A stretch of DNA of 64,000 nucleotides from Dioscorea cayenensis subsp. rotundata (taxonomy: Eukaryota; Streptophyta; Magnoliopsida; Dioscoreales; Dioscoreaceae). The stretch covers positions 23,807,016 through 23,871,015 of the forward strand of contig NC_052475.1 of NCBI RefSeq assembly GCF_009730915.1, read 5' to 3'. Shown here piece by piece: positions 36,463 to 50,027 of this stretch; position 1 is the first letter of the stretch; the number at the start of each line of letters is the position of its first letter. A model generated the notes under the pieces. That model did no database searches. It saw only the letters and a list, made by a program, of their open reading frames with translations, and was not told the DNA's origin. Made by a program: the position numbers and the translations under genes.

Positions 36463-38176
36463 GATGAAGAACATAATTGCCATGGGCCAATCAACATATG
36501 TTTCATGTGTAGGAGGATAATATGTACAATTTTTTTTAAAATTTTTATATAATTTAAAAAAAAAATAAGAGCAAGTCACTTATAAATTTGAAACTTCAAC
36601 CTTTACATGTTGGAAGAGAATGAAATACTAATTATTTTATTATAAAAAATTAAAATTTTATTATATATATATACAACTCTAGTGATCCGTGCGGTATTAT
36701 TTCATGTTTTTAAGTTCCGGTGTTATTTTTTTAACATTTTGTTTTTTTTAAAATTGGAAATTTTAGATTTTTAAAATTTTTATTATAAAAATTAATGAAA
36801 AATATTAATACTAAATAATACCAATGATTTTTTTATCTATTTGTATCAAATCTCTTTAAGTAAGATATTTATTTTCATAGCAGACCTAAGATCAAATTTT
36901 ATAGTTCAATGAGATTATAGATGCTTGTTAAATTTGTTCTATATTTTAATATTTTTAATATTTTTTTTAATAAAATAGGGTGCTTAATGCTTATCACTTA
37001 TTTATAAATTTATAAAAATGATTGTGATTAACAGTAACATTGACTTGATTGTCTACAATAGCAATGAATGCACTTAAGAGGAAGGTGGTTCACTTTATAT
37101 TGCTATTGGTTTTATTTCTCAGTTAATCTTGTCCAATGGTTCAAAATTTCTTTTATTGTTTTTTTTTTCTGCTATTTAGCCTATTTATGAATTATGATGA
37201 CCATAGACTTGGCATGTTTATAGTGGTTTACTCATAGTGGTCCACCCACAATTTAAAGGATATCACATCCAAATGGAATTGACTCAAAAAATGGGTTGGT
37301 ATAAAAGTATAACTCAAAAATGATTTTTGCCTCATTCTTGTCTTTTCCCACAGTGCTCGTCACCACAAAGTCTTACCAATCTCCCCTGTATTTTTATTAA
37401 GTCTTCACATTTTTGGATTTATTTTTAGATTCATATTATTTTAGAAATATTAATTTTAAATAAAACAGTTTTTATTGGTTGTCAATCCACACAAGGGAAA
37501 GAGATACAAGTAACCCTTTAAAAATGTAGGCTTTTCAAACTTGAATCTATTTATTTAAAATATCAAAATCTCTAATCCAATTGATAAATAAATATTTTAT
37601 TTTTATATGTACATGTATTTATGTGATTTTTTTAATAAACATATTAAGTTATGAATTTGAATTCTCACTTTTAATTGGGGGAAAATGAAATACCACTCAA
37701 TTATTATGAAATAACATTTATGTCATTCAATTATGTATATTTTTATTTTTATAATATAAAAATGATGGGATATATGTACTAGGTTTAACAAAACACATGT
37801 TCATCCTTTTTTTTTAAAAAAAAAAGAAAAGAAAGATAAGGAAAAAACGTTTGAGAAACTATGGATGAGCAGAGAAATTGCCCTTTTTAAAAAAAGGATA
37901 AACTACGAAATCAAGTTGGCAACTTTTCATGAATTTTCCAACAAATAATTCAAATTTTGGACATATAATAACAAACATCATCACTCCAAAACATGGCAAC
38001 GTGTAAACAATGTTAAAAAGAGGGGAGACAACGAGAGAGAGAAGAACGTGCGTTCAAATTCAATGAGATACACACTTACCAAACTTGTAAATGTTTATAG
38101 TTCCCTGCCAAGGTTCATAAAATAAATAAAATAAAATAAAAACATAAGATACACATCATTCCAACTCTGTTTGGTT
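36463..38176. other. AT-rich intergenic region right of the copia element
   Basis: No gene is recognised. Sequence is AT-rich with homopolymers, for example 37807-37830, and no inverted repeat or coding signal that I could support. Confidence 0.5.
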
Positions 38177-38179
38177 GAA

Positions 38180-39017
38180 GGGCATCTCCAACACATCGTC
38201 AAATGTGACGTTCTGGATTAGATTTGACACCCAAAATCTCCAACCATGCGTTATTTTGGGCGCCAAAAAATAGAAAATTTCTTCTAGATGGCAGCGATGA
38301 TATCATGCTGCCACTCGTAGTCATCGATTATTTCTAATTTTTAATTTTTATTTTTTTAATTTTCGTTTTTAATTTCGAGTTTTGATTTTTCGCTTTTTTA
38401 ATTCTTTTTTTAATTTTATTTTTAATTTGCTTTTAATTTTTAAAATTTATATTTTTTTTATTTTATTTTTTATTTTTGTTTTGATTTTCGGTTTTGATTT
38501 TCTGTTTTTAATTCTTTTTTTAATTTTGTTTTTAATTTTGCTTTTAATTTTTTAAATTTATATATTTTTTATTTTATTTTTTATTTCTATTTTGATTTTC
38601 AGTTTTGATTTTCTGTTTTTTAATTCTTTTTAAATTTTAGTTTTATTTCTTTACAATTTATATTTATAACTTTATAATTTAATTAAATTAATAAGTTATA
38701 ATTTAATTTTATATTTTTTAATTAATAATGACATATCAAATTAAAGAAAATAATTTGCGAATTATAAATTCATTAAATTAACGAAAATTACATAAGTGAT
38801 AAGATAAAAACATAGAAAATAATCTTAAAACATACACTATCAACGATATAAATTGTGGATAGTATGAATATATAAATTGTGAAATAAAAAGAATATTTTT
38901 AAAATATTCTATTTTAGAGTTATAAAATAGAGATGATGGTTGGAGAAACTTTCACTATAGAAACTGTATTTTTGAATACTGAAGCGCTAAATATAGAGTT
39001 TTGGGTTGGAGATGGCC
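38180..39017. mobile_element. Non-autonomous DNA transposon, Harbinger-like MITE
   Basis: The left end GGGCATCTCCAACACA and the right end, read on the minus strand, GGCCATCTCCAACCCA form terminal inverted repeats. The element is flanked by the 3-bp direct repeat GAA (38177-38179 and 39018-39020). A 3-bp duplication suits PIF/Harbinger, although the usual target is TWA, so the superfamily is tentative. The right part contains the ATATAGAGTTTTGGGTTGGAG-type text common in this kind of plant MITE. No open frame of note. Confidence 0.7.
38335..38645. repeat. T-rich tandem repeat (~109-bp period) inside the MITE
   Basis: Successive blocks start with aattctttttt at about 38400, 38509 and 38618, and share gttttgattttc and ttttattttttattt segments. 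Nearly all purines are on the other strand. It looks like internal amplification of the element. Confidence 0.7.
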
Positions 39018-39285
39018 GAAGACAATATATAATTCAGCCAAACCACTGCACATGATCAAACAAACTTGTGTCTATAGAAATTACAGTATATGTAACTTAT
39101 ATATGTGTGTGTGTGTTTAGCATTCATTAATCAATTATTTTACAAGAAATCACAGTCATCAATAAAATAAAATAAAAACATAAATATGTACATATTCCTG
39201 AAGCTGTTGAAGAATCCTCAGAGCAAATTAATGTATTCTTTAATCTTGAAAAAATACATATAGTTACACTCATTCATCCTTCTTT

Positions 39286-42200
39286 TCAAGTCAATCCCCA
39301 AGCCTGCGAATTTCACAATAAAAAGATAAGCAGCTATCATTGATAAATAAAATATTGCAATATGAATAAAAGCTTATCAAATATAGTTCTCACTGATAAT
39401 GAAAAAAATTCATATGTATCAGTCTCCATAAGAGTCGGAAAAAATCAGATCAAGCAGTATGAAATTATTGGATAATTTTATCATATATATATTGGATGTA
39501 ATTACATACAAATCTAATTCATTAAGATGTTTTGAAGTAATACCTGAATCCTGCCATCTGAAGTTCCAACAACCAAAAGCTCTCCATCAGCATCAACAGC
39601 CATGCATAGGATTTTACTATTTGTTCCACATTGAAGTGTTGAGATTTTAGTAAGTTTCTCTCTGGACCAAACTTCCACAATTCCCATCTTACAACCTAAA
39701 TATATAAATTCTGTGCTTATAAACATCGATCGAACTTCCATTGTTGATGGCAGAGATCCAATTAAGTTGTAATTTGAAGTGTCCCATATCTGCAAGTACT
39801 CAATTATTAATTAATTAAACATGTGTTGAATCTTTGCCACTTCATCTTTGTTTGCAATACTGTGATTTTGCTTGAAAAGTTATGTATTTACCTTCACTGC
39901 TGCTCCTTCAAGAGGACTGTTGGTTGTATAAAGCAAACCATCATGAATTTGCATTGTATAGATTGGATTTGACTTTCCCAGTAACTTTCTGTTACCTGCT
40001 TGAATTGTACCCGTTGTTCCAGTAGCCAAATCAATCTCCTGAAAGTTTAGAAATGAAAATGTCAAGCAGTAAGACTTATGTAGGGATGATCAGGTACACA
40101 GTTATCTTGATTGTAAGATGAGCAAATTATTTACAAAAAAAAAAACCAAGAGACAATAAACATGCAAACAATAAAATATAGTATCATACTATATATGAAT
40201 GTAGAAATTTCAAAGACTTTCTGAACTTTGGTGGATTTCATATACTGAGTTATTAATAGAGTACGAACTTTATGAAGCCATGCATAATACCTGTATAGTA
40301 TTATCATGGCATCCACAATAGAGTTTTCCCTGTACTAGAGCCAAACTTTTAACCTGCTTGTTCTGGTTAAGTACCTTGGAGCCTCCGTTCAAAGAAATCA
40401 CCTGACAAAACAAAAGGTGAAATAAAATATTCAGTGGCAAAGGAGATTCTTATGTAGCACACAACAGCAGTCTGTTGGCACAACTTATCTTTGCCTTGAT
40501 AACTTCAGGAGTGCCTGAACAAGGTTGTTGAATCTATATCTAAATAAATATGGTCTTTGTCCTAATTTATTATCAAGTTAATCAAGGATTTTTACATGAT
40601 GTTAATTGTCAAACAAGTAACTAGGAAGGAACTAAAAACCATTTTCAATCAATATTGGAGTGAGTTCTGACAATTTAAAGTTTGCTGCTATGAAACTTAA
40701 AAGAAAATAAAGAAAATCACAGTGAAATACCTTGACACCAGCCCCCTGTGGAATGAAGCAAGAAATGGTATTAGAAACAACCATAGATTGAACCTGATCT
40801 TTCACATCATGAATTTCTAAACATTGAATTTCTCCTTTTCTAATGGACCAGACCTGCTTGTATCAAAAAAACCTGGCATAAGAAATAGAAAACATGAATA
40901 GAAAGAGGGATATTGTTTATATTGATTATTGCTAAAAACTAACCCTCATGGTTTTGTCCATAGAACCACTGTATATTTTATCTCCAGATACTACTAAGCT
41001 GGTGACAGCTTTAGAATGCTCATGAGCTTCTTGGATCAGCTGGAGAACACCCTCGGCACCATTCCATACCTGTCATTTGAACATTACCGAATAACTTTTT
41101 CAACAGAAAGCAGCAAGATGTCTTTTTTTCCCATGAAGCTTATATTGAAGAAGAATTATTTCACAATCTTAAAATGTCATTTTCAGGAAAAAAAAAAAAA
41201 TCACCAACTATGGCATAATTCTACTCCATCTTACTTTTATTCTTCAAGGTAATAAATCATGCGACAACTAACTAGCACAGTATTATGAAGGTTTTACATC
41301 TACAATTGAGCAAGATTGTAGTCACTTAGGCAGAACAATACTAATTCAGTTTTGGACATAAACTGATTTCAAAACTAAATACTAAATTTCAATAGATCTT
41401 GATAACTCTTGCAGTATGTACTGATAGGAATGCTTCTAATTTGAGTTTTGTTCATAAAGAATAATATTCAGCATATAAGAAAGCTTTAGAGTTGCAGAGT
41501 AAAATCTCTTGAGAGCAGTGCAAAACAAAGGGCAAGATGCCACCATAAATGGGAGGAATTGTTTCAATGAGTTTTGCATGCATCATTATTCAGCAACCAA
41601 CTGATCATGAACTCTACCTTCATAGTTCCATCTGAATGTCCAGAAATTATCCTATTTTTGATGCAGATTATGGACAGCACTTCTCCATTTGAGCTGCAGA
41701 ATGCTTGAGCTAGCTCTTTGTGATTCCAAATGTCCTGATTTTATAAATCAAGATTAAAAAAAAAAAATGTCTCCTTAGATCCTCTTAAACAGAGAAACAG
41801 TGAAACAAAGAAAGCTTACAGCACTAGTCTCTTGGCCATCTGAGAGAAGTTTCAACATTTCATAAGCCAAAGCAGAGGACTTTTTGAGCTCTCTCAGAGC
41901 CTTCAAAATGTACTTAATATAGGAAGTCAGGTCGTGCAGCCCATCTGAAAATTTCACACACAACATAATTGTCACCATCAAAGAACATAACACACTTTCT
42001 TATCAATGAAAAATTAGTTCATTGGCATGAAAGCTAATGAAAATTGGCAGTTCTACCAGGATCATTCATGAAGCTTCGCAGGGCGAGCATGGCAAGTGCC
42101 TTGTCATCAACATCTCTAGAAGATTTGAGAATTGAAACAAAACTTTTCAGCAAACTGGTCCTTGCTACTCCTTGGATCCCCATATCAGGAAGAAGAGAGA

Positions 42201-42660
42201 GCATGTGGATAAGCCATGTTGCACACACAAGACATGCTGAGAATAACTCTGGCTGTTTAGTCTTCATGCCTTCAGCCAAAGCTTCAAAAAGCAAACCAAA
42301 TTCATGGCTGACTAGAGCAAAAGCAACTCTTCTTTCCCATTCATCGGCTGCCTTCTCTTCTTGCTTTTGCATTGTAGAAACAAACACTTAAGAAAAGTAA
42401 TAGGCTTTAAGATACTATATTATGTACACATAAAAAAATAATAGCTAAATATGTTAGACAGCATCAATCACAAGAAGCCCATCGGTAGATCTCAACAATC
42501 CCAGAATATGTTAGGGGATTTGGTTCAATCCAGAAGCCTTCTTCAACTATTTCGGGAAGGAACTTCTGTGTGCATGCCTTCCATAATTTTCATTTAGTTG
42601 ATAATATGAGATTAATATTAGTAATAACATTAAAAACACAATCAGAAAAGAATGCCAGCT

Positions 42661-42703
<43 letters not shown>

Positions 42704-45700
42704 TCACAGCTTTCGCTTCCAACATGACAATGCAGTTAGGGAACTGTGATTGAAGTGGTGTAGATCATTTTAACTAACCAAGTTTTCATCTGAATTTCCA
42801 AGTACGTGACCCATCTGTTCTGCTCGCATTATAGCTCTGTAGCTCTTATTCATTCCAGCCCGCTTCAGAAGATAAGCTCGAGCAAGGGACTTACCAGATG
42901 GTGAAAACCTCCCTTGGAGAGCCAAGATTGTTTCAGCAGCTAAAAGCTGAACATTGGGGAAGTCTCTACTTTTGAGACATGAAATAAAAGCATTCACAGC
43001 CTCTTCACGATAAATGCTCATCTTTCTTGGCTCCACCTAATGAATCCCTAGCATCAGTAATCTCACAAATGGCGAGAGTATAAAGTAGAGTTTCTCATAA
43101 CTAATAGAACAGAAACATCCTCAGTAGACAAAAACCTATAAACTCGGTTAATGGTGTATATTTTGGATGGTGTATTTACAAGTAGGCAACAAGTAAACAC
43201 TAACCAAAATATCAAGCTGGAGGAGAAGACTGGCAACAATGGGGGATTGATCTTGGAGAGCTGTTTGTAAGTGGACAAGCAGAATATGCATTGTGCTGTA
43301 AGGACCTCCATCCTTTATGATATGAAGAAGCTGCTCGTTGAACGTTCTCCTGCACAACTGCTCTTAGTTACGAAATACTCCACATGAAGAACTAATAAAT
43401 GTCGAATGGTTACATAAAAGGTAATTTGGGAGTAAATGGGGGAAAAAAGGATATATTTCATGATAAATGCAGATAAAATAATTTAACCTGCTAAGCTTAA
43501 CTAATTCAGCAAGATAATGAGCAATAAGAAAGCGCTGGTCATCATTTGCGGTGGAGAAAGACTCTAAAAGAGGTTCAAACTCAGCTGTATCAGCAATAAT
43601 GTTCCTGCAACTACCATCCTCCTTCATACATGTTAGCAAGATCTCAGCAGCAGCTAATCTCTCATCAATCAGCTCAGCCTCCAAGCTCAGAACCACTCCC
43701 TCAACTACTCTTTCAGAAATTAAAGCACTAACGAGCTCAGACACATCCTTTTGGTTTTCTACTCTTAGCATTTGGTTTAAGATAAACAAGGAAGCAGTCC
43801 TGGGTTTTAGACACATTAAAATAGTTTCATATTCTCTCCTCTTTATAACCATCATTAGAGCATCAACCATATCCATTTCAATAAGGCTCTCTGGCGTAGG
43901 GCTCAACAGATAAATCAACACCACAGCCTCCATGAGTCCCTTCTTGAACAGAGAAATCATGCAATCCACATCTGAATCAACCCTGGTGAGCGTCTGCACA
44001 ACAAGCTGGTCCCTTGACGCTAGCTCTGAAAGCATGAATACAGTGGACCGTAGCACATTATTATTCGGAGAATTGAACAAAATCTCAACAAAACCATTTA
44101 CAACTGCTGGTTTCGAGAGAACTGGCAGCACCTCAGGCTCTGGACCAGCTTCCCTCCACAATTGTTCAATTTGGAGAACAGCCACCTCAGACTCAGCCAG
44201 AACCTCAGATGTGCACAGACTGGATATCAGGCTCCTCAGATCACTAGTGGTGCCATCAATGTTTGCTTGGCTAATGACACGAGTTGGTGAAGCAGTGTTC
44301 CTCAAAAGGCTGGCATCCGAAGCATCCTCCTTTGGAGAAGGATGCTCAGATCTGCTAGGCGTTGAATAAGCATTGTTCTGTTCTCTCCAGCTAGCAATGA
44401 GTCTCCTAAGCACATAATTGGTCTTTGGTAGCTGATTACTCTGAAGATTTTGGCGTGTGATTGGGCATGTAGAGTTGCCACGCTCCAGCCATTCCTGTAT
44501 AGCTTTGCGCTCATAGGTCTGTCCAGTCTCCAAGGTTACCGGATCATCGAAAATATTGCTAGTTATGGGGCAGACAAAGTCTTTAGGAGGAGTGCTCTTA
44601 CCAGTTGGAAGGATGCTATCTGAATCAAACATTTGATAACTGGTGGAACAGAAGCCAAAATAAGCAACACATAGATGAACCGGTATAACAACTGAGATAA
44701 CAAGAGAGCAATTTGAAAAGAAGTTGCAACTTGCAAGAGAAAACACATTACCATGTAGTCTCTGAAGATGTTTGCTCTAAATCCTGGTATTGTTTTTCAA
44801 TGGATGGAAATGCTGAAATTCTCATGTTCTTCTTTTCCTATAGGACAAAATACAGACGATTAATAATTAACTATGCAAACAAGGAAGAGACAGTATCTTC
44901 GATGGAAACAAAGCAAAGTTAGCAAACCAACCGGCTTTCCAGAATCATATTCATTGGAATCCTCAGAGGAGAATTCAGATGAGAAGCCAGAAATCAGCTT
45001 TACACAAGAATTTAGGTTGTCAGTGGATTCCTGTCTGCCAATCAAAGAAGGAACGGTTCTCCGAGAATTTGCTGATGAAGTCTTTAAGTTCTTGGTTTCA
45101 ACTCTGGTGCTTTGTCTGCTAAGGAATTCATTCAATTGATTATCTTCAGACCACATTGGCTGCAGATGTGCACACACAAAGAGCATAATTTTAATCCTAG
45201 AATTGCAAGATCAATCATGGAATCAAAGAATAACATGGCAAACAATCCAATCATCCTGTATTTCAAGGAAAAATGCAAAATATAATTCAGTGAATCATGA
45301 AATTCCTACTTTTAAAAGAGCAAAAATTTGTACGTAAGATCCAAATTATCAAGGTAGAAGAAAGGATCAAACTGAAGACTTAATTTTTCAGTGAAAAATC
45401 AAATGAAAATAAAAAAAAGGGGGAGATCAAGGGAAGAAGAACGACACATTACATCACAGCGCCCACTTGTTGAGTCAAACCTCTGCCTCTCATCATCTTC
45501 GCCATCGTCATTCCCCTCCTCAGCATCATCTTCTAGGACTCCATCACCGCTGCCAACCTTCTTCAAGACTACCAGCGGCGCTGGCAGATCTTCCCACCCA
45601 CTATCCTCCAATTCGATAACCTCCTTCAGATACTTGGCATAGGCCCTCGTGTTCTCATCGAGGATGCTCTCGTACCTCTTCTCAAGCTCCTTCAAATCGA

Positions 45701-46169
45701 GATCAGAGGGAGATTGGGACCCTAGTAGGCGGGATCGCTGATCTGCGAACCATTGGATGGCAGGTAGGAGGTGGGGGATGAAGAGGTCTTCGAACACAGC
45801 CGCAGCAATCTCATATCGGGCTGGCAAGGGATCGATCTCGAAGAGATCAAGGAGGGCGAGCCCAGCTTCGCGTGGGCGGCGACGGACGGCATGGACGAGA
45901 GCGAGGAGGGTGGAGGAGAGAGGGTTCTTGGAGGGTAGGGTGAGGAGGAGCTTCTCAGCAGTGCGGAGAGAGGCGGAGTGCCGGGGGCCGGCGGCGGAGT
46001 CTAGATGCTGGGAGAGAAGGGCGAGGGCCTGGAGAGTGGTGGGATTGGGCGAGGAGAGGCGGAGCCGGGATGCGGTGAGGGCCGACCGCCGGAGATCCGG
46101 CTGGGAGAGTACCTCTTCTAGGAACGCCGAAGTCCGGCGAAGTATCACCGCCGGAGTCACAGTGGGCAT
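39286..46169 (-). CDS. LIN: LIN/CERBERUS-type E3 ubiquitin ligase (U-box, armadillo-like, WD40)
   Basis: Exons (minus): 45453-46169, 44932-45159, 44752-44837, 43488-44639, 43205-43349, 42779-43036, 42057-42363, 41820-41944, 41618-41734, 40944-41069, 40731-40853, 40291-40401, 39892-40038, 39544-39789, 39286-39303; phases close at 1301 residues. An N-terminal LIN-specific helical domain is followed by an acidic linker. The U-box starts near residue 361 (DFVCPITSNIFDDPVTLETG, then CPITRQ). Helical repeats follow, then EEKAADEWERRVAFALVSHEFG. A WD40 propeller starts near residue 1007 (ISGHSDGTMKVWN, IYSGSMDKTMRVWS, LYCGCHDNTIQEIDLATG, VVGTSDGRIQAWGLT). The 6-codon last exon completes the last blade. 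In legumes LIN/CERBERUS is needed for rhizobial infection threads and promotes mycorrhiza; the role elsewhere is less defined. The exon 7 acceptor (42363) is the least certain boundary. Confidence 0.93.
42660..42702. repeat. (GT)n microsatellite in LIN intron 6
   Basis: An almost perfect GT dinucleotide run of about 18 repeats lies in the intron between exons 6 and 7. It is likely polymorphic. Confidence 0.9.
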
Positions 46170-46739
46170 GGCGACGGTGTTGGTTACTTAGAAGAGCTTT
46201 GGTTTCTCCTTAACCAAAGGAAAAGACGAAATAGTCTATTAAATTCCTCCATTCTTCACTTTAATTACACTTATGCCATTATCTCTAATTAATTCAAAAG
46301 CACTCAACATGGCAAAGGAGAGGATATTGAATGATTCTGGGGGTATGATGGTAACTTCAGTGTATTCAAAATTTCGCGGGCCGGCTGGAGGGAAGAGTGC
46401 CACGTGTCGAATAGATGCCGTTAATCTAAGATGATGAATCCCAGATCACATCCTAGCCGTTGAAATTTATGGAAGGGATTAATTTATGGCGGGATTATGA
46501 GTTTCAGTTTTGACTCCACTTGTCTAATCTATAACACTTGGGACTTGTCTTTAATTTGCAGAACTTCATGAAGTTATATTTAAAGTTATTAATTAATTAA
46601 TTAATGTGAATATTAGGTGCATGTTCTGGCTTAACATTCATCTATATGATGATTTTGTTCAAAATGGATCATATATTTATGGATATGAAATAATAATAAA
46701 GTAGATTTTCCGATTAATTTATAGATATGAAATAATAAT
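46170..46739. other. LIN promoter side
   Basis: Upstream of the LIN start at 46169. The proximal 300 bases have mixed composition (gccacgtgtcg near 46399 contains a CACGTG-type G-box core), then AT-rich sequence follows. No other gene is seen. Confidence 0.45.
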
Positions 46740-47085
46740 TGGGCTCGAACTCGAATGAGTTTTGTTTTGGTAACTCGAGCTTAACTCGATACATAAATCG
46801 AGCCACTCGAGCTCACTCAATTAAGCTCAATAAAAATTAATAATAAACTAGGTTTAATTATAGATATTCTTATACTCGAACTCGAATTCAAGCTCGAGCT
46901 CGAACTCAATTATATATATATATATACACACACACAAATACAACTACTCGATTAAGCTCGCGAGCACTTGAGTCAGGGATTAAGATGCTCAAACTAGACT
47001 TGCTCGACTACTCGAGCTCGAGCTTGACTCGACCATAAACGAGTCAAATTCGAGTTTTCCCCGAATCGAACTCTAGTAGCTTACG
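46740..47085. repeat. CTCGAG-rich dispersed repeat block
   Basis: Dense recurrence of gctcgagctcga and actcgaactcgaa words on both strands, interrupted by an (AT)n/(AC)n tract at 46911-46937. The composition is unlike its surroundings. Text of this kind is often a piece of a non-autonomous plant DNA transposon, but I could not find terminal repeats or a target duplication. Confidence 0.5.
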
Positions 47086-47917
47086 AATAGTAGTGTATCA
47101 TTTAAATAATTTATACGTCATTACTCCAATTGTCATCCTATGAGAATAGTTTTTTTTTTATTATAAATTAGGTACAAACAATGATTAAATATGTTATTAA
47201 TTTAAAAAAATAAAATTGAGAGAAGGAATCACGAGGGAGATGACATGGTGATGCAAAATGCAAAGTTTTTAAGTTGGGGTTTTCATTTTTTGAGTAAGTA
47301 AGGTGAAAATTATATAACAAATTAAGATTAGATCTGAAAGTCACTAACTTTTATCAGCGGTTTAATTAATTTTTTTTTATGATTTTTTTTATTAAAGATT
47401 TCACTAAAAAAAAAGAAAAACAGATGACTATAATCCTTTGGATGTTCCTTAAACTTGAAAAGAAATTATATTGAATGAGTCAGAGAAACAAAATATTGAG
47501 ATTGAGCCTAAGTACCTTGATTTTGGGTACTATACTAGAAACAACCATTTGAGTTTGATTAACTGAAATTTGAGATATTTTTAATAAAAAAACCTAAAAA
47601 TAAATAAATAAACAAAGAAGGACTAAACTTTTCCTATTTTTAGTATTCTTTCTTTGGTTGCTTTATGTGTTTCATCATATTCTTTGTTTTGATCTCCTAT
47701 AACATTCCAAATGGAAGCCATATGATTATGCTCATAAATAAATAATATCCTTGTTTTTCTATACCATTTATTAATTTTTATTTTCATCACCTGATCATAT
47801 GTCATGGATGAAATTTCAAGATAAAAAAAAATATATTAGAGGCTAACGGAACCTATTATATAATTTTAATTCAACTCAAAAACTTAAGTGGAATAGATGA
47901 AAAATCTATATATATAT

Positions 47918-47949
<32 letters not shown>

Positions 47950-48400
47950 ATTTTATAATTTTTTTTACTAAAATGATAAACACTATATACATTAGGAGTG
48001 TGCGCACGGGCGAAGAATTAATCGTCCAACCCGTAACAACCTCAATCGGAGACAAGGGATTTGAGCAACGACCCGCACCACAACCAGCGACCCATTATCA
48101 TTATTGCTTCTAACAAATTTTGAACTCAAGACTTTTTAAAAGTCTCACTCTTATTTTTTTACAATAAAGTCAAGTATCATTAGGCTATGAGCCCTTTGGT
48201 TTTTAAATTAATTCATTATTAAAACATTTGACTCTCATGCTAGAGATCAATGGGTTGACTCCCTCGGAATATGGTTGAGACACAATAATAGGCATGTAAT
48301 GATAAAAGTGTGTATGGGATGGCTTGTTCATATATATATATATATATATATATTATTCAAATTGATTAATGATTTTACTAAATAAAATCATAAATTAAAA
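47086..48400. other. AT-rich intergenic region with repeat debris
   Basis: No gene is recognised. (TTTA)n-like tracts occur at 47916-47947 and (TA)n at 48330-48353. A GC-richer patch at 47996-48092 (gtgcgcacgggcg) stands out from the surroundings but shows no coding or inverted-repeat structure I could support. Confidence 0.4.
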
Positions 48401-48587
48401 TATAAAAAAATCATCAAACCAGTGACCTCTTAGTCTATTGGCACCGAATATCTTACATAGGGTATTTGTGTTTCACTGAAGAAATAGATTTGAATCTCAA
48501 ACAACTTGGTGTGAGAATACAAATGTATTAAAATATTAACTCTAAGGTTGTGCACGTGCGTTCGTAAATATATATATATATATACAA

Positions 48588-48692
48588 ATTAATCATTAAA
48601 GCCAAGGTACAAACAGAATAAACTCAGAAACATATACAGATTAATCATTAAAGCCAAGGTACAAACAGAATAAACTCAGAAACAAAGCAGAC
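48588..48692. repeat. 52-bp tandem duplication near the 3' end of the storage-protein gene
   Basis: attaatcattaaagccaagg begins two copies, at 48588 and 48640. Each continues through acaaacagaataaactcaga. It lies 60-160 bases beyond the stop codon of the gene at 48749 and so is probably in its 3' untranslated region. Confidence 0.85.
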
Positions 48693-48748
48693 AGAGAAGC
48701 TTTATTGGACAGGGAAAAGAGCCAGTGAAAGCAGTGAGAGGCAATACA

Positions 48749-49983
48749 TTACTGAACATAAAAAGAACCAAAATCTAATTTAGATGAAGAAATGAGATGG
48801 ATGAATTGAAGAGCAACAGTAACAGCATTCTGAGAAGCCAAAGAAGCAAAAAGAGAAGCTTCATTAGAGAGAGCAGAGCCACCACCAGCAAGATCAGAGA
48901 GAGCTCTGAATGCAATGAAAGGAGTACTAGTTTGTTGAAGGCACACAAGTGCAACAGCAGCAGTTTCCATATCAACAGGACTCACATTGAATTTGGATCT
49001 CAAAAACTCTCTGTATGCTGCATTGTCAACAAATGTGTTTGCACTGCACCCTCTTTCCACCTTCACTACTTTTGCTCTTCTTGGCAAACATGTTGTAGCA
49101 TTCACACAGTTTTCCAGCTCCAAGTCCTTTATGAACAACAACAAAATCAAACATGGATGTGTCTCCAAAAAATGTATGCTTGAACTCATATTCTATGTGA
49201 AATATTTTTATTTTTTATTTTTTTATTTTTATTTTATTTTTTTGACAACATGGACAAGCAACCACACAAGCACAACATAAACAGTCAACCATATTTTGGG
49301 AGGGAATCAATTCTGTATAGGAGCTAAATAACTTACCACTGGACTATTGCATCAGTGGTTAAGGTTTTAGCTTGTCAAACAAATATCTATGTATGTATAT
49401 TAAAACTATGTTCATAATTGTTTGTTTAACAAAGGTTTAACCTTGTTGTCAGCTATCTAATACTGTGATCCTTCAATTTAACTTTCAAGCATAGGACTAG
49501 CCATGACAGGTTTATGGGTTTTTTTTCATTATAGCCTTCATTTTTATTTAAATTGTCAAAATAACCATACTTCAAATTTATTCATCAAACTAACCATGAA
49601 ACCATCACATCAACCCCATCTCATCACCCATGTGTTTTTAAAATATAAAATATTAGGTTTTTTTTTTCAAAAACACCTTTTTTTTAAAAAAAAACACAAA
49701 ACAAAAATATTTTTACTTTTTAAACCATTTTCTTAAGTTATTATTAATAAATATTTATTATTTTTTTATACAAAACCAAAAAATTAAAATAATTTCTTAA
49801 CTGGATTTATTTTAAAATATATATTATTTTACAATATATATTATTATTTTTTAAAAAAACCAAAACTTTTTTAACGGTTTATATATATTTTTTTAAAATA
49901 TATTATCATTATTATTGTTGCTTTATATATATATATATATATTTTTTAAAGTAATAATTATTGTTGAACCACATTTTCTAGAA

Positions 49984-50027
<44 letters not shown>

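Noticed and set aside
43932-44369. Open frame of 145 codons (+)
   Set aside because: Antisense shadow of the long LIN exon 4; no independent features.
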